This document shows, piece after piece, positions 1 to 8,421 of a stretch of DNA of 64,000 nt. The translations under genes and the position numbers were made by a program. The stretch's first letter is position 1, and each line of letters starts with the position of its first letter. The DNA lies in NCBI RefSeq assembly GCF_017874715.1, contig NZ_JAGGLR010000015.1:245774-309773 (forward strand), given 5' to 3'. Source of the DNA: Streptomyces iranensis. Lineage in GTDB: Bacteria; Actinomycetota; Actinomycetes; Streptomycetales; Streptomycetaceae. A model generated the notes under the pieces. The model worked only from the letters and a program-made list of their open reading frames with translations. It was not told the origin of the DNA and did no database searches.

Positions 1-19
1 GACGAGGTCACCAGAAACC

Positions 20-904
20 ATGGCTATCTTCCTCACCAAGGAAAGCAAGGTCATCGTCCAGGGGATGACCGGGTCCGAGGGGCAGAAGCACACCCGTCGG
101 ATGCTTGCCTCGGGCACCAACATCGTCGGCGGTGTGAACCCGCGCAAGGCCGGCACCACCGTGGACTTCGACGGCTCCGAGATCCCGGTCTTCGGCTCCG
201 TCAAGGAGGCCATCGAGGCCACCGGCGCCGATGTCACGGTCATCTTCGTCCCGGAGAAGTTCACCAAGAGCGCGGTCATCGAGGCGATCGACGCCGAGAT
301 TCCGCTCGCCGTGGTGATCACCGAGGGCATCGCGGTCCACGACTCGGCGAACTTCTGGGCCTACGCGGGCAAGAAGGGCAACAAGACGCGCATCATCGGC
401 CCGAACTGCCCGGGTCTGATCACGCCGGGTCAGTCCAACGCGGGCATCATCCCGGCCGACATCACCAAGCCCGGCCGGATCGGTCTGGTGTCGAAGTCCG
501 GCACGCTGACCTACCAGATGATGTACGAGCTGCGGGACATCGGCTTCTCGTCCTGCGTGGGCATCGGCGGTGACCCGATCATCGGCACCACCCACATCGA
601 CGCCCTCGCCGCCTTCGAGGCCGACCCCGACACCGACCTGATCGTGATGATCGGCGAGATCGGCGGCGACGCCGAGGAGCGGGCCGCGGACTTCATCAAG
701 GCCAACGTCACCAAGCCGGTCGTCGGCTATGTGGCGGGCTTCACCGCCCCCGAGGGCAAGACGATGGGCCACGCGGGTGCCATCGTCTCCGGTTCCTCCG
801 GCACCGCCCAGGCCAAGAAGGAGGCCCTCGAGGCCGCGGGTGTGGAGGTCGGCAAGACCCCGTCCGAGACCGCGCGCCTGGCGCGCGCCGCGCTGGCCGG
901 CTGA
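20..904 (+). CDS. sucD: Succinyl-CoA ligase (ADP-forming) alpha subunit
   Basis: SucD pairs with SucC to convert succinyl-CoA to succinate with substrate-level phosphorylation in the TCA cycle (cytoplasm). The 294-aa protein is full length for the family. It has the N-terminal CoA-binding Rossmann domain (GMTGSEGQKHTRRM at about 16-29), the GPNCPG motif and, near the C-terminus, KTMGHAGAIVSG, whose His251 is the expected phosphohistidine. The ATG at 20 follows GAGG about 12 bases upstream. sucC should lie immediately before the window, with sucD as the last gene of the operon, because a strong terminator follows. Confidence 0.97.
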   Translation: MAIFLTKESKVIVQGMTGSEGQKHTRRMLASGTNIVGGVNPRKAGTTVDFDGSEIPVFGSVKEAIEATGADVTVIFVPEKFTKSAVIEAIDAEIPLAVVITEGIAVHDSANFWAYAGKKGNKTRIIGPNCPGLITPGQSNAGIIPADITKPGRIGLVSKSGTLTYQMMYELRDIGFSSCVGIGGDPIIGTTHIDALAAFEADPDTDLIVMIGEIGGDAEERAADFIKANVTKPVVGYVAGFTAPEGKTMGHAGAIVSGSSGTAQAKKEALEAAGVEVGKTPSETARLARAALAG

Positions 905-921
905 CGCCGCCACGGCTCGAT

Positions 922-963
922 GCCGCGGGCCCGTACCACCCCATGGTGGTGCGGGCCCGCGGC
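922..963 (+). terminator. Terminator of the sucCD operon
   Basis: A 19-bp stem (922-940 with 945-963) carries one G-U type pair around a CATG-type loop, beginning 18 bases after the sucD stop. There is no long U-tract, as is usual in Streptomyces. Confidence 0.85.
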
Positions 964-1070
964 GTTCCCGGGCGACGGATACCCGGGCGGAACACGGCAA
1001 GCCACCTATCCGTCCCGTCGCGTCATAAAAGACGCATAAGCAGACTAGCCGCGACACGGCGACCAAACCC

Positions 1071-1100
1071 TTGATGTAGGGATGAAACGGCTGTTATTGG
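1071..1100 (+). promoter_or_regulatory. Candidate promoter of the DUF6350 gene
   Basis: TTGATG (1071-1076) and TATTGG (1095-1100) are separated by 18 bases, just ahead of the GTG start at 1113. The -35 box is good and the -10 box is poor. This is a pattern match only. Confidence 0.3.
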
Positions 1101-1112
1101 CAGCATGGTCGT

Positions 1113-2981
1113 GTGACGCAAACGACCGATCGCAGCCCGTCGGTGTCCGCACGCGACCGCTCAGCGCCCCGGCGCTCCTCCGCCATCAGGGAGGCGTTCC
1201 TCGGCGGTGTGGTCGCCGCGGGGCTCGGCCTCGGCACGCTCGCCGTGGTCGTACTGCTGCTGTGGATCACTTCCTCGTCCCCCGAGAGCAGCCCCGACGG
1301 GGCCCTGCACGTCGCCGCCGACCTGTGGCTGCTCGGCCATGGCGCCGACCTCGTGCGCACCGAGACGCTCTCCGGCCACACCGCGCCCGTCGGGCTGACC
1401 CCGCTGCTGCTCAGCCTGGTGCCGTGCTGGCTGCTCTACCGGGCCGCTCAGCACGCCGTCTACCAGGCGGAGCCCGACGAGGGCGAGGGGCAGTGGGTGC
1501 CCGAGGAGTCCGTCGTCGATCCGCGCACCGCCTTCGCCTGGGTGACCGGCGGCTATCTGCTGGTGGGCACCGCCGCCGCGGTGTACGCCGCGACCGGGCC
1601 GCTGCGTGTCGATCCGCTCAGCGCGTTGCTGCATCTGCCGGTCGTCGCCGGGGCCATCGCCGCCGTCGGTGTGTGGACGGCCGACGGACGGTTCCCGCTC
1701 CGGCCGCCGGGGCGGGTGAGCGAGAGACTGCGGCGGCTCCCCGGAGCCGGATGGACCGTAAGGACGGCGGCGTCCCTGGCCGCGCGCAGCTGGTGCCGGC
1801 GCCGCCGGCTGACCGCCGCGCTACGGGCCGGGACCAGCGGTCTCGTCGTCCTTCTCGGCAGCGGTGCGCTCCTTACGGCGACGTCGATGCTGAGCCACGC
1901 GGGCGCCGTGCAGGTGACGTTCCTCAACCTCAGCGATGTGTGGTCGGGGCGGTTCGCGGTGCTCCTGGTGAGCCTGGCGCTGCTGCCGAACGCGATCGTC
2001 TGGGGCGCCGCGTACGGGGTCGGGGCGGGGTTCACGGTGGGCGGCGGCAGTGTGGTCGCGCCGCTGGGCATCACCTCCTACCCCCAGCTGCCGCACTTTC
2101 CCCTGGTCGCCGCGCTGCCCACGGACGGCTCCGGCGGTCCGCTGGTCTGGCTCACGGGGATCGCGGCCGGGGCGTCGGTGGCCTGGTTCATCGGGATCGC
2201 GGCGGTGCGGCGGCCCGGCAAGGGCGAGCCCAGGCCGCCCTGGGGCTGGGCCGAGACGCTCGTGCTCGCCGCGCTGGCGGCGGTCGGCTGCGCGGTCGCG
2301 ATGGCACTGCTGGCCGGGGTCTCGGGCGGACCGCTGGGCATTGGCATCCTCGCCGACCTCGGCCCGAGCTGGTGGCGCACGGGCATGATCACGCTGGCCT
2401 GGACGGGAGTGATCGGGGTGCCGGGCGCGATGGTGCTGCGCTGGTACCGGCTGTGCGTCCCCACCAGGGCCTCCTGGCCGGAATGGAAGGCGGCGCGGGC
2501 GGAGCGCCGGACGGCGCGCGCGCAGGCCCGTACGGCGGCCAGGGAGACCCGTACGGAGGCCAAGGCCGCCCGTGCGGCACGGGCCGCGGCCGAGGCGGAG
2601 GCACGGGCGGCGGCGCTGCCCACGGTGTCGCCCATGGAGTCGGCCGAGGTGCGCGAGGCGATGGCCGAGCCGTGGTGGCAGTGGCTGCGCCCCGGGGCGT
2701 CGGGCGCCGACCGCAAGCGGAACCGTAAGGCGGGACCCGGTGCCGGTGCGGAGGCGGGACGGGAGACCGGACGCGAAACCGGTGTGGGCACGATGGCCGG
2801 GCTCGCGACTCCCGCGGGCACCCCGGACGCCACCGGGGCGGCCCGCCCGCGCCGCTGGGCGCTGAGCCGGAAGCGCGCGCCCGAGCCGCAGCCGCCCACC
2901 GAGTCCCAGCCCGCCCCGGACCCCCTGCTCGCGGAGCCCTCGCCGCCGTCCCCGCCGGACGACGCCCGCCGCGAACCGTAA
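1113..2981 (+). CDS. DUF6350 family polytopic membrane protein (PerM-like)
   Basis: A 622-aa multi-pass membrane protein. Hydrophobic segments run from about residue 25 to 440, starting with a helix after a basic N-terminus. A long charged tail from about 450 is rich in Arg/Ala (a likely helical stretch over 455-500) and ends in a Pro/Glu/Ser-rich region. It matches the actinobacterial DUF6350 family, whose mycobacterial member PerM is linked to cell division; that role is family knowledge, not visible here. Position between sucD and purN is the conserved Streptomyces context. GTG at 1113 is chosen because it gives MTQTTDRSPS-, the usual short polar leader. No good Shine-Dalgarno is seen, so translation may be leaderless or weakly initiated. 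Confidence 0.8.
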   Translation: MTQTTDRSPSVSARDRSAPRRSSAIREAFLGGVVAAGLGLGTLAVVVLLLWITSSSPESSPDGALHVAADLWLLGHGADLVRTETLSGHTAPVGLTPLLLSLVPCWLLYRAAQHAVYQAEPDEGEGQWVPEESVVDPRTAFAWVTGGYLLVGTAAAVYAATGPLRVDPLSALLHLPVVAGAIAAVGVWTADGRFPLRPPGRVSERLRRLPGAGWTVRTAASLAARSWCRRRRLTAALRAGTSGLVVLLGSGALLTATSMLSHAGAVQVTFLNLSDVWSGRFAVLLVSLALLPNAIVWGAAYGVGAGFTVGGGSVVAPLGITSYPQLPHFPLVAALPTDGSGGPLVWLTGIAAGASVAWFIGIAAVRRPGKGEPRPPWGWAETLVLAALAAVGCAVAMALLAGVSGGPLGIGILADLGPSWWRTGMITLAWTGVIGVPGAMVLRWYRLCVPTRASWPEWKAARAERRTARAQARTAARETRTEAKAARAARAAAEAEARAAALPTVSPMESAEVREAMAEPWWQWLRPGASGADRKRNRKAGPGAGAEAGRETGRETGVGTMAGLATPAGTPDATGAARPRRWALSRKRAPEPQPPTESQPAPDPLLAEPSPPSPPDDARREP

Positions 2982-3054
2982 GCGCGAACCGTAAGGCGGA
3001 CGGCGAGCGGGCGGCGAGCGGGCGCGAGCTGTCCGCCGTGCGGGCTCGGCGCCG

Positions 3055-3888
3055 TCAGTCCTGCGTGCTCAGCAGGGGGCGGAGCTGCTCGGGGAGCAAG
3101 GTTTCGCAGTCGTGGCGCGAGGTCTGCGTAAGGGCGTCGTCCACGCAGGTGTAGTAGTCGCTGTAGACGACCTGGAAGCTGAACGTCGCCGCGACGATCG
3201 CGAGCGCGAGCCCGCCCGTCACCAGACCGCTGATCGCCGCCGTCGACTGCGGCTTCGCCGGGCCGCTGCCGGGCGCGGGCAGCGCCGCCCGTGCGGCGCC
3301 CGGAGGCGGGGGCGGGGCGTTCAGGGGCGCGGCCGCGGCCGGGGACGGCGCCGTACGGCGCGGCTTGGCCCGCAGCGAGCTGATGCCCCAGTACAGGGCC
3401 AGCACCCCGAGCAGCAGCGAGATCTGCGGCAGGCTGAAGAGCGCGAAGAAGAACGCCCACATGCCCGACAGCAGCGCGTACCGGGCGCGCCGCTGGGCCG
3501 GGTCGTTGGGGTCCCAGCGCGGGCCGCCGGGCCCGCTGGGGCCGGCGGGGCGGTTGGAGCCCGGGGCGCCGCCGAAGCCGCCGCTCTGGCGACCGGGCTG
3601 GCGGCTGCTCCACTGGCTGCCCCAGGCCGGGGGCTGCTGCGGCTGCTGACCACTCTGGTCGCCGTCCGGCTCGTCCTGGCCTTCCTGGGTCCCTGGGCGG
3701 CCCTCGCCGCTCTCGCCGCCGGAGCCGTCCGGCCGGTGGCGGGGCTGCCAGGGCCGGTCCGGCCTGCCCTCGGGCGGCGGGGCGAACGGATTGTCCTCGC
3801 GCTGGTCCCCGCTCGGCCCGCCGGGGGCGGGGGAGGACGAGGAGGACGACGACTGCTGCTCCCGGAGCAGCGGCGTCGTACGCGACAT
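3055..3888 (-). CDS. Membrane protein with disordered N-terminus, function unknown
   Basis: A 277-aa protein convergent with the DUF6350 gene. The first ~150 residues are low-complexity Ser/Pro/Gly/Gln. Two transmembrane segments follow: one around YALLSGMWAFFFALFSLPQI and one starting at ISGLVTGGLALAIVAATFSF. A short extracytoplasmic tail holds two Cys (in YYTCVDD and HDCETLL) that could form a disulfide. The start at 3888 is preferred because GAGG lies about 11 bases upstream; an in-frame ATG at 3903 would add five residues. The topology resembles small actinobacterial DUF4190-like proteins, but I do not recognise a family with certainty. Confidence 0.65.
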   Translation of the reverse strand: MSRTTPLLREQQSSSSSSSPAPGGPSGDQREDNPFAPPPEGRPDRPWQPRHRPDGSGGESGEGRPGTQEGQDEPDGDQSGQQPQQPPAWGSQWSSRQPGRQSGGFGGAPGSNRPAGPSGPGGPRWDPNDPAQRRARYALLSGMWAFFFALFSLPQISLLLGVLALYWGISSLRAKPRRTAPSPAAAAPLNAPPPPPGAARAALPAPGSGPAKPQSTAAISGLVTGGLALAIVAATFSFQVVYSDYYTCVDDALTQTSRHDCETLLPEQLRPLLSTQD

Positions 3889-4288
3889 GCGGGCGCGCCT
3901 CATCGCCGCCCCCGGGCCTGGGCGGAGGGCGGAGTGAGGCGATGAGCCGCGCGGCGGCGTCGGTCCGGCATGTGGAGTGTGTCTTCCCCTTGTGTCGTCG
4001 TCCTGCACGCCGGGGCGGGTACGGCCTGGTGCCGTACGACGCGGGTACGGCCGGTGCCGTACGGCTCGGGGCGCGGGCACGGCGGTCGTTCCCACGGCGT
4101 CAGTGGCGTCAGTTGCATTCGCAGTCCAGACGCTACCTCCCGTGCCCGCCCCCGTCCCCTGGGGGCCGCTTCGTGTGCCGGTATCGTTGCTGACGGTCGG
4201 CGGCTTCGTAGAGTTCCCCGGAATTGACGAGTCCGCGACCTCGTACGACCACACAAACGGCAGATCGCCCGCGAGAAAGAGCCCCGCC
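3889..4288. other. Spacer between a divergent membrane-protein gene and purN
   Basis: 400 bases without a convincing gene. It should contain promoters for both divergent genes, but no clear -35/-10 pair was recognised. The notable content is a pair of GTACGGC/GCCGTAC dyads at 4019-4062. Confidence 0.5.
4019..4062. promoter_or_regulatory. Two tandem operator-like dyads upstream of purN
   Basis: GTACGGC-N5-GCCGTAC (4019-4037) is followed seven bases later by GTACGGC-N4-GCCGTAC (4045-4062). The pair lies within a duplicated 23-24 base unit (4015-4038 and 4041-4063). This could be a repressor-binding region or simply a local duplication. Confidence 0.4.
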
Positions 4289-4945
4289 GTGGCCTCCCCG
4301 CCTCCCCCCGCCAGTCCTGCGCGCCCCGGGCGCCCGGTCCGCCTCGTCGTCCTCGTCTCCGGCTCCGGTACGAATCTCCAGGCGCTGCTCGACGTCATCG
4401 CCGCCGAGGGCGTGGCCCGCTACGGCGCCGAGGTGGTGGCCGTGGGCGCCGACCGCGACGGCATCGAGGGCCTGGCGCGCGCCGAGCGCGCTGGGATCCC
4501 CACGTTCGTGTGCCGGGTCAAGGACCACGCCGACCGCGCCGAGTGGGACGCGGCCCTGGCGAAGGCCACCGCCGCCCACGAGCCGGACCTGGTCGTCTCG
4601 GCCGGGTTCATGAAGATCCTGGGCCGGGAGTTCCTGTCCCGGTTCGGCGGCCGCTGTGTCAACACCCATCCCGCACTGCTCCCCAGCTTTCCCGGCGCCC
4701 ATGGCGTGCGCGACGCGCTCGCGCACGGTGTGAAGGTGACCGGATGCACCGTCCACTTCGTCGACAACGGCGTCGACACCGGCCCGATCATCGCGCAGGG
4801 CGTGGTCGAGGTCCGGGACGAGGACGACGAGTCCGCTCTCCATGAGCGGATCAAGGAAGTCGAGCGCTCGCTGCTCATCGAGGTCGTGGGGCGTCTGGCC
4901 CGTCACGGCTACCGCATAGAGGGACGAAAGGTAAGGATCCCGTGA
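4289..4945 (+). CDS. purN: Phosphoribosylglycinamide formyltransferase
   Basis: Third step of de novo purine synthesis: transfers the formyl group of 10-formyl-THF to GAR. The protein is 218 aa. It shows the N-terminal nucleotide loop VLVSGSGTNLQALLD, the active-site segment NTHPALLPSFPG (catalytic Asn and His) and the later VDTGPII Asp region. The GTG at 4289 is chosen because it gives a short Pro-rich leader before VRLVVLVSGSG and is preceded by a purine-rich AGAAAGAG; longer upstream reading in the same frame has no family match. The stop overlaps the purH start by four bases (GTGA), so the two are translationally coupled. Confidence 0.93.
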   Translation: MASPPPPASPARPGRPVRLVVLVSGSGTNLQALLDVIAAEGVARYGAEVVAVGADRDGIEGLARAERAGIPTFVCRVKDHADRAEWDAALAKATAAHEPDLVVSAGFMKILGREFLSRFGGRCVNTHPALLPSFPGAHGVRDALAHGVKVTGCTVHFVDNGVDTGPIIAQGVVEVRDEDDESALHERIKEVERSLLIEVVGRLARHGYRIEGRKVRIP

Positions 4946-6504
4946 CCGCCGAAGGTACCAAGCGGCCCATCCGCCGCGCGCTGGTCAGCGTCTACGACAA
5001 GACGGGTCTCGAGGAGCTGGCCCGAGGGCTGCACGCGGCGGGCGTCCAGCTCGTCTCGACCGGCTCGACGGCCGCGAAGATCGCCGCCGCCGGGGTGCCG
5101 GTCACCAAGGTCGAGGAGCTGACCGGCTTCCCCGAGTGTCTCGACGGCCGCGTCAAGACGCTGCACCCGCGCGTCCACGCGGGCATCCTGGCCGACCAGC
5201 GGCTGGACTCCCACCGTGAGCAGCTGCGGGAGCTGGGCGTGGAGCCCTTCGAGCTGGTCGTGGTCAACCTCTATCCGTTCCGCGAGACGGTCGCCTCGGG
5301 CGCCGCGCCGGACGAGTGCGTCGAGCAGATCGACATCGGTGGCCCCTCCATGGTCCGGGCCGCCGCCAAGAATCACCCGTCCGTGGCAGTGGTCGTCAAC
5401 CCCGAGCGGTACGGCGACGTCCTCAAGGCCGCCGCGGAGGGCGGTTTCGACCTGGAGCGGCGCAAGCGGCTGGCGGCCGAGGCGTTCCAGCACACCGCCG
5501 CCTACGACGTGGCGGTGGCCAACTGGTTCGCGGCCGACTCGGCGGCGGACGACTCCTCCTTGCCGGACTTCCTGGGCGCCACCATCACCCGTAAGAACGT
5601 GCTGCGCTACGGCGAGAACCCGCATCAGCCCGCCGCCCTCTACACCGATGGCAGCGGTAAGGGGCTCGCGGAGGCCGAGCAGCTGCACGGCAAGGAGATG
5701 TCGTTCAACAACTACACGGACACCGAGGCCGCCCGCCGGGCCGCGTACGACCACACCGAGCCCTGTGTCGCGATCATCAAGCACGCCAACCCGTGCGGGA
5801 TCGCGGTCGGGGCGGATGTCTCCGAGGCGCACCGTAAGGCGCACGCCTGCGACCCGCTGTCGGCCTTCGGCGGGGTGATCGCCGTCAACCGCCCGGTGTC
5901 GGTCGCCCTGGCCGAGCAGGTCGCCGAGATCTTCACCGAGGTGATCGTCGCCCCGGCGTACGAGGACGGCGCGGTCGAGGCGCTCGCCCGTAAGAAGAAC
6001 ATCCGGGTGCTGCGCTGCGCGGAGCCGCCGGCGGACGCCACCGAGCAGCGTCCCATCGAGGGCGGGACGCTCGTCCAGGTCAAGGACCGCCTCCAGGCCG
6101 AGGGCGACGATCCGGCCAACTGGACCCTCGCCACGGGCGAGGCGCTGGACGCCGACGGCCTCGCCGAGCTGGCCTTCGCCTGGCGCTCCTGCCGCGCGGT
6201 GAAGTCCAACGCGATCCTGCTCGCCAAGGGCGGCGCCACCGTCGGCGTCGGCATGGGCCAGGTCAACCGCGTGGACTCGGCGAAGCTGGCCGTCGAGCGG
6301 GCCGGTGCCGAGCGGGCCGCCGGATCGTACGCCGCCTCCGACGCCTTCTTCCCGTTCCCGGACGGCTTCGAGGTACTGGCCGAGGCGGGCGTGAACGCCG
6401 TGGTGCAGCCGGGCGGCTCGGTCCGCGACGAGGCGGTGGTGGAGGCCGCCCGGAAGGCGGGTGTGACCATGTACCTCACGGGCACGCGCCACTTCTTCCA
6501 CTGA
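4942..6504 (+). CDS. purH: Bifunctional AICAR transformylase / IMP cyclohydrolase
   Basis: Catalyses the last two steps to IMP. The 520-aa protein has an N-terminal MGS-like IMP cyclohydrolase domain (about 1-145, starting RALVSVYDKTGLEELARGL) and a C-terminal transformylase domain (about 200-520). The transformylase domain carries the IIKHANPCG motif with the catalytic Lys-His pair, and ends with TMYLTGTRHFFH, the canonical PurH terminus. It is co-transcribed with purN through a four-base overlap and followed by a perfect terminator. The product is joined functionally by folD and glyA in this window, which supply 10-formyl-THF. Confidence 0.97.
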   Translation: MTAEGTKRPIRRALVSVYDKTGLEELARGLHAAGVQLVSTGSTAAKIAAAGVPVTKVEELTGFPECLDGRVKTLHPRVHAGILADQRLDSHREQLRELGVEPFELVVVNLYPFRETVASGAAPDECVEQIDIGGPSMVRAAAKNHPSVAVVVNPERYGDVLKAAAEGGFDLERRKRLAAEAFQHTAAYDVAVANWFAADSAADDSSLPDFLGATITRKNVLRYGENPHQPAALYTDGSGKGLAEAEQLHGKEMSFNNYTDTEAARRAAYDHTEPCVAIIKHANPCGIAVGADVSEAHRKAHACDPLSAFGGVIAVNRPVSVALAEQVAEIFTEVIVAPAYEDGAVEALARKKNIRVLRCAEPPADATEQRPIEGGTLVQVKDRLQAEGDDPANWTLATGEALDADGLAELAFAWRSCRAVKSNAILLAKGGATVGVGMGQVNRVDSAKLAVERAGAERAAGSYAASDAFFPFPDGFEVLAEAGVNAVVQPGGSVRDEAVVEAARKAGVTMYLTGTRHFFH

Positions 6505-6570
6505 TCTTCCACTGAGCGAGTACCGAGTGACCAGCGAGCGAGCACCGGGCGCTCGCTGAGCGAGCACAGG

Positions 6571-6605
6571 AGGCCGCACCCCGACCGGATCACGGGGTGC
6601 GGCCT
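6571..6605 (+). terminator. Terminator of purNH
   Basis: A perfect 13-bp GC-rich stem (6571-6583 with 6593-6605) with a 9-base loop lies 67 bases after the purH stop. Confidence 0.85.
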
Positions 6606-6671
6606 TCGCCGGTCCGGCCCCGGCCGGCCCCTGATTGGATCCGACGTCCCCGCATCCGGGAGGATGAAGTC

Positions 6672-7559
6672 ATGACCGCCCAGATTCTCGATGGCAAGGC
6701 AACCGCAGCCGCGATCAAGTCCGATCTCGTCAGCCGAGTGGAGGCGCTGAAGGCCAAGGGCATCCATCCCGGCCTCGGGACCGTGCTGGTGGGCGAGGAC
6801 CCCGGCAGCAAGTGGTACGTGGCGGGCAAGCACCGCGACTGCGCCGAGGTCGGCATCGCCTCCATCCGGCGCGACCTGCCCGAGACCGCCACCCAGGAGG
6901 AGATCGAGGCGGCGGTCCGGGAGCTCAACGAGGACCCGTCCTGCACGGGCTACATCGTCCAGCTGCCGCTCCCCAAGGGCATCGACACCAACCGGGTGCT
7001 GGAGCTGATCGACCCGGCCAAGGACGCCGACGGGCTGCACCCGATGAACCTCGGCCGCCTCGTGCTCAACGAGAGCGGCCCGCTGCCGTGCACGCCCCAG
7101 GGCGTCATCCAACTGCTGCGCCACCACGGTGTGGAGATCAACGGCGCGCATGTGGTGGTCGTCGGCCGCGGCATCACCGTCGGCCGGTCGATCGGGCTGC
7201 TGCTGACCCGCCGCTCGGAGAACGCGACGGTCACCCTCTGCCACACCGGCACCCGCGACCTGCCCGGGATCCTGCGCCAGGCCGACATCATCGTGGCGGC
7301 CGCCGGGGTGCGGCACCTGGTCAAGCCGGAGGACGTCAAGCCGGGCGCGGCGGTGCTCGACGTGGGCGTCAGCCGGGACGAGCACGGCAAGATCGCCGGC
7401 GATGTGCACCCCGGTGTGACCGAGGTCGCGGGCTGGGTCTCGCCGAACCCGGGCGGGGTCGGCCCGATGACCCGCGCCCAGCTGCTGGTCAACGTGGTGG
7501 AGGCCGCGGAGCGGGACGCGAAGGCGACCGCCGACGCCGGTGCCGGCCATGACGGCTGA
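6672..7559 (+). CDS. folD: Bifunctional methylene-THF dehydrogenase / cyclohydrolase
   Basis: Interconverts 5,10-methylene-THF and 10-formyl-THF (NADP-dependent), feeding purN and purH. The 295-aa protein shows MTAQILDGKATAAAIK, the substrate segment around SKWYVAGKHRDCAEVGI, GYIVQLPLPKG, the NADP-binding VVVGRGITVGRSIG and the C-terminal NPGGVGPMTRAQLL. ATG 6672 has a strong GGGAGGA about nine bases upstream. Its last 11 bases overlap the start of the DUF3017 gene, indicating a two-gene operon. Confidence 0.97.
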   Translation: MTAQILDGKATAAAIKSDLVSRVEALKAKGIHPGLGTVLVGEDPGSKWYVAGKHRDCAEVGIASIRRDLPETATQEEIEAAVRELNEDPSCTGYIVQLPLPKGIDTNRVLELIDPAKDADGLHPMNLGRLVLNESGPLPCTPQGVIQLLRHHGVEINGAHVVVVGRGITVGRSIGLLLTRRSENATVTLCHTGTRDLPGILRQADIIVAAAGVRHLVKPEDVKPGAAVLDVGVSRDEHGKIAGDVHPGVTEVAGWVSPNPGGVGPMTRAQLLVNVVEAAERDAKATADAGAGHDG

Positions 7560-8019
7560 GGCGAGCGAACCGGCGGCCGGGGAGCAGCGGCAGGAGCCGC
7601 CCGCGCCGCCCGCGGGGCCCGGCCGGTTCATCCGCAGGTCGCGCCGCTTTCCGCTGATCACCCGGGACACCGCGCGTCCGGAGGGCGGTGGCCGGGCCGC
7701 GCCCGGCGCCGCTCCGGCGCCCGCCCGGCAGTGGCCGCTGCTCACGGTGATGGGCGGGGTGGGGCTGGGGCTGCTGATCGTCGCCCTGGACGCGTTCCGT
7801 GCCGGTACGGTGCTGATCGGGCTGTCCCTCCTGGCGGGCGCCTTCTTCCGGTGGGCGCTGCCCGAGGTGGGGATGCTCGCGGTGCGGTCACGCTTCACCG
7901 ACATGCTGACCTACGGGTTGCTGGGCGCGGCGATCGTGCTGCTGTCCCTGATGGCCCAGCCGGATCCGTGGGTGTCGATCCCGTTCCTTGACGACGTGGT
8001 GCATTTCACGGTGCGCTAG
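7549..8019 (+). CDS. DUF3017 domain membrane protein
   Basis: A 156-aa protein with a disordered Pro/Ala/Gly-rich N-terminus (about 1-60). Three hydrophobic segments follow: PLLTVMGGVGLGLLIVALDA, a central GTVLIGLSLLAGAFF, and TYGLLGAAIVLLSLM. This is the DUF3017 architecture, conserved directly after folD in Streptomyces; the function is unknown. The ATG at 7549 lies inside folD (11-base overlap), which argues for translational coupling. An alternative GTG at 7540 would add three residues. Confidence 0.85.
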   Translation: MTAEASEPAAGEQRQEPPAPPAGPGRFIRRSRRFPLITRDTARPEGGGRAAPGAAPAPARQWPLLTVMGGVGLGLLIVALDAFRAGTVLIGLSLLAGAFFRWALPEVGMLAVRSRFTDMLTYGLLGAAIVLLSLMAQPDPWVSIPFLDDVVHFTVR

Positions 8020-8421
8020 CCGACGACGTGAAACGGCGGCCCGTCCTCCCCCCGTGGAAGGACGGGCCGCCGTCGTTGTGGCCGGATCCGAATGGTCCGG
8101 CGGCGGTCCGCCCTCTCCCCCGAAGAAGGACGGACCGCCTGGTAATCAGGGTTGTGTGTGAGCTGTGCCGGATCAATGAGCGTCGAAACCCTGTGGCGCG
8201 GAAGTGACCGTTCCAACACGAGGTCTCGGCCGTGCAACGACGAGCCGGGCGTGAGAGAGCGCGTACCGGTGCACGAAATGCTCCGATGCGCCCCCGCTCG
8301 AAGAGCTGACATCCTGGGGCAAGGCATCCCTTTGGGTAGTCAGTTCGGGGCTCGGGGACGCCAACGGCGGCCGCAGCGCGGGAGATTGACACAGGTACGT
8401 GCGGGGGGACAGGGGGAGGCA
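8020..8421. other. Spacer with terminators, then leader of the HTH gene
   Basis: 402 bases without a gene. The first 120 bases hold two hairpins. The rest (8140-8421) presumably carries the promoter of the DUF2690 gene, but I see no confident -35/-10 pair. Confidence 0.5.
8033..8073 (+). terminator. Terminator of folD-DUF3017
   Basis: A perfect 15-bp stem (8033-8047 with 8059-8073) with an 11-base loop lies 13 bases after the stop. A weaker second hairpin (GGCGGTCCG 8102-8110 with CGGACCGCC 8131-8139) follows and may be a back-up. Confidence 0.85.

Noticed and set aside
6505..6671. ZTP or other riboswitch ahead of folD
   Set aside because: Only the purH terminator hairpin is present; no pfl motif elements.
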